This document shows positions 1 to 4,553 of a DNA stretch of 8,439 nt, one piece after another (the stretch's first letter is position 1; every line of letters begins with the position of its first letter). The notes below the pieces were generated by a model. That model did no database searches and was not told the DNA's origin. It worked only from the letters and a program-made list of their open reading frames with translations. A program made the translations under genes and the position numbers. The DNA lies in assembly GCA_025458755.1 (NCBI GenBank), contig JALORT010000064.1, positions 1 to 8,439 on the forward strand, written 5' to 3'. Source of the stretch: Methylotetracoccus sp. Lineage in GTDB: Bacteria; Pseudomonadota; Gammaproteobacteria; Methylococcales; Methylococcaceae.

Positions 1-40
1 GCGAGAGTGCGGGCGGCGTGGCAACGAGCGGAGTGGGTGC

Positions 41-640
41 ATGAGCTTGGAAGAGATCGACAACCGGCGGCGGCGTTTTTTGACGCAGGCGACGGCGGTG
101 GTGGGGGCGGTGGGCGCGGGGTTGGCGGCGACGCCGTTTGTGGTGTCGATGGCGCCGAGTGCGAAGGCGCAGGCCTCGGGGGCGCCGGTGGAAGTGGACA
201 TCAGCAAGATCGAGCCGGGGCAGTTGATTCGGGTGATGTGGCGGGGCAAGCCGGTGTGGGTGCTGCAGCGGACGCCGGAGGCGTTGGCGACTTTGCCGCG
301 GGTGCGGGAGAAGCTGCTGGATCCGGAGTCGAAGGACTCGGAGCAGCCGGCGTATGCGGCGAACGAAGTGCGGTCGCGGAAGCCGGAGATTTTTGTGGCG
401 GTGGGGGTGTGTACGCATTTGGGGTGTTCGCCGACCTACCGGCCGGACCAGACGCCGGCGGATTTGGGGCCGGACTGGCTGGGGGGTTTTTTCTGCCCGT
501 GTCACGGCTCGCTGTTCGACCTGGCGGGGCGGGTGTACAAGGGGGTGCCGGCGCCGAAGAACCTGGAAATTCCGCCGTATCGATTTCTCAGTGACAGTCT
601 GTTGTTCATCGGCGGTGCCGACGAAGAGGAGAGCGCGTGA
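41..640 (+). CDS. petA: Ubiquinol-cytochrome c reductase iron-sulfur subunit (Rieske protein)
   Basis: This is the Rieske [2Fe-2S] subunit of the bc1 complex. It takes one electron from quinol at the Qo site and passes it to cytochrome c1 on the periplasmic side. The 199-residue product has both cluster-binding boxes: CTHLGC (C124, H126, C129) and CPCHGS (C152, C154, H155). C124, H126, C152 and H155 are the expected cluster ligands, and C129-C154 the expected disulfide. The N terminus has an arginine run (NRRRRFLTQ) followed by one hydrophobic segment (about residues 17-37), which fits a Tat-dependent, uncleaved membrane anchor. The GPAPxxLxIPPY-like end (VPAPKNLEIPPY, 169-180) is also typical. 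The ATG at 41 has a GGAG ribosome binding site at 30-33, seven bases upstream. It overlaps petB by one base. Its codons are unusually rich in third-position G (gcg, ggg, gtg), unlike the rest of the operon. The assignment is secure. Confidence 0.97.
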   Translation: MSLEEIDNRRRRFLTQATAVVGAVGAGLAATPFVVSMAPSAKAQASGAPVEVDISKIEPGQLIRVMWRGKPVWVLQRTPEALATLPRVREKLLDPESKDSEQPAYAANEVRSRKPEIFVAVGVCTHLGCSPTYRPDQTPADLGPDWLGGFFCPCHGSLFDLAGRVYKGVPAPKNLEIPPYRFLSDSLLFIGGADEEESA

Positions 641-2046
641 TGGGCGACCCATTGAAGACCAAGACCACGCTGGCGGACTGCGGCAACGCGCTGTTGACGT
701 GGGTCGATGAGCGGCTGCCGGTGGTCAAGTTCTGGCACGACCACGCGGCCAAGTACTACGCGCCGAAGAACTTCAACTTCTTCTACTTTTTCGGCTCGTT
801 GGCGCTGCTGGTGCTGATCAACCAGCTGGTGACCGGGATTTTCCTGGCGATGGCCTACAAGCCGGATGCCGAGCTGGCGTTCGATTCGGTCGAAATGATC
901 ATGCGTGACGTGCACTGGGGCTGGCTGCTCCGGTACCTGCACTCGACCGGCGCCTCGGCGTTCTTCATCGTCATCTATCTGCACATGTTCCGGGCCTTGC
1001 TGTACGGCTCGTACAAGCAGCCCCGGGAACTGATCTGGCTGTTCGGCATGGTGATTTTTCTGCTCTTGATGGCCGAAGCGTTCATGGGCTATCTGCTGCC
1101 GTGGGGCCAGATGTCGTACTGGGGGGCGCAAGTCATCATCTCCCTGTTCGGCGCCATCCCGGTGATCGGGGAAGACCTGGCGCTGTGGATTCGCGGCGAC
1201 TATGTGGTGGCCGATGCCACCCTGAACCGCTTCTTCGCGCTGCACGTGGTCGCCATCCCGATTCTGCTGCTGCTGCTGGTGGTGCTCCATCTCAGCGCGC
1301 TGCACACCGTCGGCTCCAACAACCCGGACGGCATCGACATCAAAAAAAACAAAGGCTGGGACGGCGTACCGCTGGACGGCATTCCGTTTCATCCGTACTA
1401 CACGGTGAAGGACCTGTTCGGGGCGGGCGTGTTCCTGCTGCTGTTTGCGTTCGTCGTGTTCTATCTGCCGGAGATGGGCGGGCTGTTTCTGGAACCGCCC
1501 AACTTCGAGCCGGCGGACCCGCTGAAAACCCCGGAACACATTGCGCCGGTGTGGTACTTCACCCCGTTCTACTCGATCCTGCGGGCGGTGCCGAGTAAAT
1601 TCGGCGGCGTCATCGCGATGGGGGCCTCGATCGTGGTGCTGTTCCTGTTGCCGTGGCTGGACCGCTGCCGGGTGCGCTCGATCCGGTACCGCAGCCCGGT
1701 CTATGCGGTCATTCTCGGCCTGTTCGTGCTCAGCTTCATCGGTCTCGGCATTCTCGGCACCAAGCCGGTCAGCCCGGTCAACACCATCCTGGTGCGCATT
1801 TTCAGCGTACTCTACTTCGGCTTCTTCCTGTTGATGCCGTGGTACTCGGCCAAGGAAAAGACCCAGCCGGAGCCGGACCGGCTGACGCCGGGTTCGATTC
1901 CGCTGGCGGCACGGCAGGGCAAGCACTGGGACCTGATCCGCTCGCTGCTGCACAAGGTGCTCGACCCGGTCGCCGCCGGCACGCTCAAAGTGGAAGCCAA
2001 AGTGGAGGCTGAACTCGGCCGTTTGCTCGGAAAGGACAAGTCATGA
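640..2046 (+). CDS. petB: Cytochrome b subunit of the bc1 complex
   Basis: Membrane-embedded cytochrome b, which carries the two b haems and both quinone sites. The product (468 residues) is a full-length, unsplit cytochrome b with a somewhat long C-terminal tail. Haem ligands are visible as H101/H115 (13 residues between) and H202/H217 (14 between). The latter spacing is the b6/beta-gammaproteobacterial form, whereas mitochondrial and alphaproteobacterial forms have 13. The Qo-site motif is PVWY (303-306) in place of PEWY. The segments LLPWGQMSYW (152-161) and GSNNPDG (225-231) are also diagnostic. The start is ambiguous: a GTG at 637 directly precedes the ATG at 640. I chose the ATG, which lies eight bases after the GAGGAG at 626-631 and overlaps the petA stop as TGATG. 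It overlaps petC by four bases (ATGA), indicating translational coupling. Confidence 0.97.
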   Translation: MGDPLKTKTTLADCGNALLTWVDERLPVVKFWHDHAAKYYAPKNFNFFYFFGSLALLVLINQLVTGIFLAMAYKPDAELAFDSVEMIMRDVHWGWLLRYLHSTGASAFFIVIYLHMFRALLYGSYKQPRELIWLFGMVIFLLLMAEAFMGYLLPWGQMSYWGAQVIISLFGAIPVIGEDLALWIRGDYVVADATLNRFFALHVVAIPILLLLLVVLHLSALHTVGSNNPDGIDIKKNKGWDGVPLDGIPFHPYYTVKDLFGAGVFLLLFAFVVFYLPEMGGLFLEPPNFEPADPLKTPEHIAPVWYFTPFYSILRAVPSKFGGVIAMGASIVVLFLLPWLDRCRVRSIRYRSPVYAVILGLFVLSFIGLGILGTKPVSPVNTILVRIFSVLYFGFFLLMPWYSAKEKTQPEPDRLTPGSIPLAARQGKHWDLIRSLLHKVLDPVAAGTLKVEAKVEAELGRLLGKDKS

Positions 2047-2765
2047 AAACGTTTCTCCTCGTCCTGCTCGGCGCGCTCACGTGGCCGGCCTTCGGCAGCG
2101 AAGGCCAGCCTGAAATACACAGCGTCGACCTCGATGTGTTCGACCACGCCTCGGTGCGGCGCGGTGCCGAGCACTACATCCACTACTGCCAGGGCTGTCA
2201 TTCGCTGAAGCATCTGCGTTACTCGCGGCTGGCCAAGGACTATCAGATCGACGATGACACGATGAAGCGCGAGTTCCTGCTGGGCGAGCGCAAGATGCAC
2301 GAGACGCTGCTCAGCGCGATGCGTCCGGAGGACGCCGAGCAATGGTTCGGAGCGCCGGCGCCGGACCTGTCGTTGTCGGCGCGCGCGCGCGGGGCGGACT
2401 GGATCTACACCTACCTGAAGAGCTTCTACCTCGACCCCAGCCGGCCAACCGGGGTCAACAACCTGCTGGTCAACAACGTCGCGATGCCGAACGTCTTGGC
2501 CGACTTTCAGGGGCTGCAGGTGCCGGTGATCGCCCATCAGGGCGGCATGGAATACATCGAGCGGCTGGCACTGCAGCAGCCCGGCACCATGAGTCCGGAG
2601 GCGTTCGACCGGGCGCTGCAGGATCTGATGAACTTCCTGGTCTACGTCTCGGAACCGTCCCAACTGCAACGGCTGAAGCTCGGCAAATACGTGCTCGGCT
2701 TCCTGCTGCTGCTGACCGTCCTGCTCTACTTCCTGAAGAAGGAATACTGGAAGGACGTCCATTGA
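2043..2765 (+). CDS. petC: Cytochrome c1 of the bc1 complex
   Basis: Membrane-anchored c-type cytochrome that takes electrons from the Rieske protein and passes them to soluble or membrane cytochrome c. The 240-residue product starts with a Sec signal peptide (MKTFLLVLLGALTWPAFG, cleavage near residue 18). It has one haem-attachment site CQGCH (49-53) and a likely axial methionine in NNVAMPNV (M148). It ends in a single C-terminal membrane helix (about 216-231) followed by a charged tail (KKEYWKD). At 240 residues it has the compact length of gammaproteobacterial c1. The ATG overlaps the petB stop as ATGA and has AAAGGA at 2031-2036, six bases upstream. It is the last gene of the bc1 operon. 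The next gene, sspA, is separated by a 220-base structured leader. Confidence 0.96.
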   Translation: MKTFLLVLLGALTWPAFGSEGQPEIHSVDLDVFDHASVRRGAEHYIHYCQGCHSLKHLRYSRLAKDYQIDDDTMKREFLLGERKMHETLLSAMRPEDAEQWFGAPAPDLSLSARARGADWIYTYLKSFYLDPSRPTGVNNLLVNNVAMPNVLADFQGLQVPVIAHQGGMEYIERLALQQPGTMSPEAFDRALQDLMNFLVYVSEPSQLQRLKLGKYVLGFLLLLTVLLYFLKKEYWKDVH

Positions 2766-2772
2766 GGGTTTC

Positions 2773-2889
2773 GTGTTACACTTTCAACTCGTGAGTATCT
2801 CCGAGTACCCCCAAGTTGCCTGGCTCCCATGCGGGGAACCGGCTCTGCTTCTTAAACCCTGCGGGACCTGCCCGGCGGCGACCTTGTAA
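2773..2889 (+). CDS. Possible small cysteine-containing leader ORF
   Basis: An uninterrupted 38-codon reading frame lies between petC and sspA. It starts at GTG 2773, with GAGGG at 2764-2768 only four bases upstream and overlapping the petC stop. An alternative GTG start is at 2791. The peptide ends PCGEPALLLKPCGTCPAATL and holds three cysteines, two of them as CGTC. It ends at TAA 2887-2889. If the extended -10 box at 2774-2782 is a real promoter, the 2791 start would be almost leaderless and the 2773 start would be usable only on petABC read-through mRNA. I recognise no family. A stop-free frame of this size can arise by chance in GC-rich DNA, and the same bases take part in RNA pairing, so coding is only a possibility. 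Confidence 0.2.
   Translation: MLHFQLVSISEYPQVAWLPCGEPALLLKPCGTCPAATL
2774..2782 (+). promoter_or_regulatory. Extended -10 promoter box before sspAB
   Basis: TGTTACACT matches an extended -10 element (TGn followed by TACACT, compared with TATAAT). No good -35 hexamer is seen 16-18 bases upstream, as is common for extended -10 promoters. Transcription would begin near 2789, giving a leader of about 197 bases before the sspA start. A nearly identical box lies at 8170-8178. This is inferred from sequence only. Confidence 0.4.
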
Positions 2890-2972
2890 TCTCTTACGAG
2901 CGTCTCTCCGGAGCAGAGAAAGGGCTGGCGGGTGCGGGTACCGCCGGATGTGGAGCCCCCTTTCGTTTTTTT
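2789..2972 (+). ncRNA. Structured leader RNA of sspAB (candidate attenuator or riboswitch-like element)
   Basis: About 184 bases with several mutually compatible or competing helices. A long-range stem pairs 2822-2834 with 2944-2957, with 12 Watson-Crick pairs, one G-G mismatch and one bulged T. Inside it, 2843-2851 pairs with 2910-2918 (nine pairs including one G-U). A compact hairpin, CTTGTAA-TCTC-TTACGAG, lies at 2883-2900. GTACCC at 2805-2810 is complementary to GGGTAC at 2936-2941 and would form a pseudoknot with the long stem. The long stem uses bases of the 3' arm of the terminator hairpin at 2918-2964, so the two are alternatives. A separate small RNA ending at the T tract is the other reading. 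I do not recognise it as a known RNA family. Confidence 0.4.
2918..2972 (+). terminator. Intrinsic terminator-like hairpin directly before the sspA ribosome binding site
   Basis: GAAAGGG (2918-2924) pairs with CCCTTTC (2958-2964). Above it CTGGCGG (2925-2931) pairs with CCGCCGG (2941-2947, one G-U), with a nine-base loop and a one-sided bulge at 2948-2957. One base after the stem comes a run of seven T (2966-2972), followed at once by GAGG (2973-2976), the sspA ribosome binding site. There is no room for a promoter between the T tract and sspA, so sspAB transcripts must read through this element. Confidence 0.6.
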
Positions 2973-2985
2973 GAGGTTTTCATTC

Positions 2986-3633
2986 GTGGCAACATCGGCG
3001 AGTCGCAAGGCGGTCATGACTCTGTTCTGCTCAGCGACCTGCCCCTACAGTCACCGCGCCCGAATGGTTATTTCCGAGAAGGCGATCGCGGCCGACGTCG
3101 AGTATGTGGACCCGAGCCGCCCCCCCGAAGATCTTCTCGAACTGAATCCCTACGGCACGATACCGACGCTGGTGGATCGCGAACTGGTGCTGCATGACTC
3201 GCGGATCATCATGGAATACCTCGACGAACGTTTTCCCCATCCGCCGCTTCATCCCATGGACCCGGTGGCGCGCGCTCGTGCCCGCATGTTGGTTCATCGC
3301 ATCGATCAGGACTGGTACTCGCTTCTGGAGGAGATCGAAAGTTCCGGTGAAAAATCCACTCTGAGGGCGCGCAAGCTGTTGCGTGAAAGCCTGATCGCCG
3401 CAACCCCGGCGTTTGAAGCCAAACCGTTTTTCCTCAGCGAAGAATTTTCCCTGGTTGACTGTGCGATCGCACCGTTGCTTTGGCGCTTAGCTTCGCTCGG
3501 GATCGATTTGCCCAGACAGTCGGATGTGATCCGGCACTATGCGTCGCGACTTTTCGAAAGGCCCGCATTCCAGGCGAGTCTGAGCGAGTACGAACGTGAA
3601 CTTCCCGTCACCTTCGAAGCCCTGTCGGCCTGA
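2986..3633 (+). CDS. sspA: Stringent starvation protein A, GST-fold RNA polymerase-associated protein
   Basis: SspA binds RNA polymerase and changes promoter use during starvation and stationary phase. The 215-residue product has an N-terminal thioredoxin-like domain (about 10-85: MTLFCSATCPYSHR, then NPYGTIPTLVDRELVLHDS) and a C-terminal all-helical GST domain (about 93-205). The surface patch FPHPPL (83-88) matches the Pro-His-Pro residues reported as essential in E. coli SspA, at the same numbering (84-86). Unlike E. coli SspA, the active-site position keeps a CPYS motif (C19). I placed the start at GTG 2986, because GAGG at 2973-2976 is nine bases upstream and the resulting N terminus matches the family. 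In-frame TTG at 2971 and ATG at 3016 are weaker. It overlaps sspB by one base (TGATG) and is preceded by an attenuator-like leader. Confidence 0.93.
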   Translation: MATSASRKAVMTLFCSATCPYSHRARMVISEKAIAADVEYVDPSRPPEDLLELNPYGTIPTLVDRELVLHDSRIIMEYLDERFPHPPLHPMDPVARARARMLVHRIDQDWYSLLEEIESSGEKSTLRARKLLRESLIAATPAFEAKPFFLSEEFSLVDCAIAPLLWRLASLGIDLPRQSDVIRHYASRLFERPAFQASLSEYERELPVTFEALSA

Positions 3634-4025
3634 TGACCCCGCTGAAACCCTACCTCATTCGGGCATTGTACGAATGGATCATCGACAATGATCTGACGCC
3701 TTATCTCCTCGTCGATGCAGAACACCCCGAAGCGGTGGTACCCAGGCAGTATGTTCAAGACGGGAAAATCGTTCTGAACCTGAAGCCGCAGGCGATTAGT
3801 GCACTGGCGCTGGGCAACCGGACGATTGCCTTCAATGCCCGTTTCGGCGGGACGCCGATGCAGATCGACATCCCGCTTGCCGCAGCGCTGGCGTTGTATG
3901 CGAAGGAAACCGGTAAAGGCATGGTGTTCGAGCCCGACGAGGAGAGCGAAGAAACCCCGCCGCCGGAACCTTCGCCGCCACCCCAGCCCAAAGCAAAAGC
4001 TCCGTTTCTGAAAGTCGTCAAATGA
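3633..4025 (+). CDS. sspB: ClpXP adaptor / stringent starvation protein B
   Basis: SspB binds ssrA-tagged and some other substrates and delivers them to the ClpXP protease in the cytoplasm. The 130-residue product has the folded substrate-binding domain at about 4-104 (LKPYLIRALYEWIIDNDLTPY, FNARFGGTPMQIDIP and the GMVFEPD end). A short acidic then proline-rich linker follows (about 105-123: EESEETPPPEPSPPPQ). The last residues FLKVVK match the C-terminal ClpX-binding tail (LRVVK in E. coli). The linker is shorter than in E. coli SspB (165 residues in all), but both functional ends are present. The ATG overlaps the sspA stop, so translation is coupled. Its TGA lies in the left arm of a hairpin shared with the convergent gene. 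Confidence 0.95.
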   Translation: MTPLKPYLIRALYEWIIDNDLTPYLLVDAEHPEAVVPRQYVQDGKIVLNLKPQAISALALGNRTIAFNARFGGTPMQIDIPLAAALALYAKETGKGMVFEPDEESEETPPPEPSPPPQPKAKAPFLKVVK

Positions 4026-4040
4026 GGCGCCGCTGCCTCA
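4023..4040. terminator. Convergent hairpin containing both stop codons
   Basis: TGAGGC (4023-4028) and GCCTCA (4035-4040) are exact inverted copies around a six-base loop. The first three bases are the sspB stop, and the last three, read on the minus strand, are the stop of the DUF1820 gene. The two genes therefore end within one stem. There is no strong T tract on either side, so it may act as a weak bidirectional terminator or as a 3'-end stabiliser. Confidence 0.45.
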
Positions 4041-4367
4041 CTTCCGTTCCGGATAGATGAATTTGCTCACTTTGCCGCCGGTCGCGGCGTCGCGCTCCAG
4101 CGGAATGATTTTGGCGGTTCCGCGCCGTTCCACTTGGTCGATGCGGACGATTTCGTGCATCGGCACGTAGGATCGCTTGATATTCTCGAACTCGGTCTTC
4201 AGCCGTTCTTCGCCGGGATCGATCACGATGCCGCTATTTTCGCCGAACACAAAATCTTCGATCACCACGAATCCGAACAAGTCGGCTTGGTAGACGCGCT
4301 TGGCGTAAAGCTCATAAACCTGCTGCTGGTTCACGAACACAACGCGGTAGAGAAGATTGTCTGACAT
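4038..4367 (-). CDS. DUF1820 family protein
   Basis: A 109-residue soluble protein matching the DUF1820 family as I know it from Pseudomonas and relatives. It has an N-terminal YRVVFVNQQQVYELYAKRV segment, then QADLFGFVVIEDFVFGE, VIDPGEERLKTEFENIKRSY, VPMHEIVRIDQVE, and a variable basic tail. No enzyme motif, signal peptide or membrane segment is visible, and no function is known to me. The short beta-rich look and conserved aromatic residues suggest a small binding domain; this is inference. It is transcribed towards sspB and their stop codons share a hairpin. The ATG has only a weak purine stretch (ACAAGA) upstream. A candidate promoter is at 4428-4436 on the same strand, so it is probably monocistronic. 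Confidence 0.88.
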   Translation of the reverse strand: MSDNLLYRVVFVNQQQVYELYAKRVYQADLFGFVVIEDFVFGENSGIVIDPGEERLKTEFENIKRSYVPMHEIVRIDQVERRGTAKIIPLERDAATGGKVSKFIYPERK

Positions 4368-4427
4368 ATCTTGTTCGGGGTGGCCGGCCTCAAAGTCCGG
4401 GCGGGCGTTTCTCGTTCATCGCCCGGA

Positions 4428-4436
4428 ATGATAACA
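4428..4436 (-). promoter_or_regulatory. Candidate extended -10 promoter of the DUF1820 gene
   Basis: Read on the minus strand this is TGTTATCAT, an extended -10 (TGn plus TATCAT). No convincing -35 is seen. The start of transcription would be near 4421, giving a 5' UTR of about 55 bases. That UTR contains an inverted repeat, CGGGCG/CGCCCG (4402-4407 and 4420-4425), with a 12-base loop. The rest of the gap up to btuB (about 4440-4553) shows only a small palindrome, CCGAATCGG, and no clear btuB terminator. Confidence 0.4.
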
Positions 4437-4553
4437 GAATCAGCTCGACCGGCTGAGACTGCCTTCGGGTATGGAGTGATCGCGCAGCGCAAGGCCTGAC
4501 GGAGCCGAATCGGTCAACACTCGGGAAATCGCACCGCCCCTTCTGCAGCGGAC

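Noticed and set aside
7..594. A glycine-rich 195-codon plus-strand frame over petA
   Set aside because: It is produced by the G-rich codons of petA in another frame; the Rieske motifs fix the true frame.
502..1953. A 483-codon open frame on the minus strand across petA/petB
   Set aside because: It is an antisense shadow of cytochrome b: the product is a low-complexity Q/R/H-rich string without any family motif, while the plus strand has clear haem ligands.
1812..2762. A 316-codon minus-strand frame across petB/petC
   Set aside because: Antisense shadow of petC and the petB end; no recognisable motif.
2789..2972. Identification of the sspAB leader as 6S RNA
   Set aside because: Length (about 184 bases) and a CTTAAA...TGCG...ACCTTG order are reminiscent of 6S RNA, but the conserved 5' central-bubble sequence (GCCGATA region) is missing and the bulge layout does not fit well. 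Left open rather than called.
2971..3016. Alternative sspA starts at TTG 2971 and ATG 3016
   Set aside because: TTG 2971 lies in the T tract without a ribosome binding site upstream, and ATG 3016 has none either; GTG 2986 has GAGG at the right distance.
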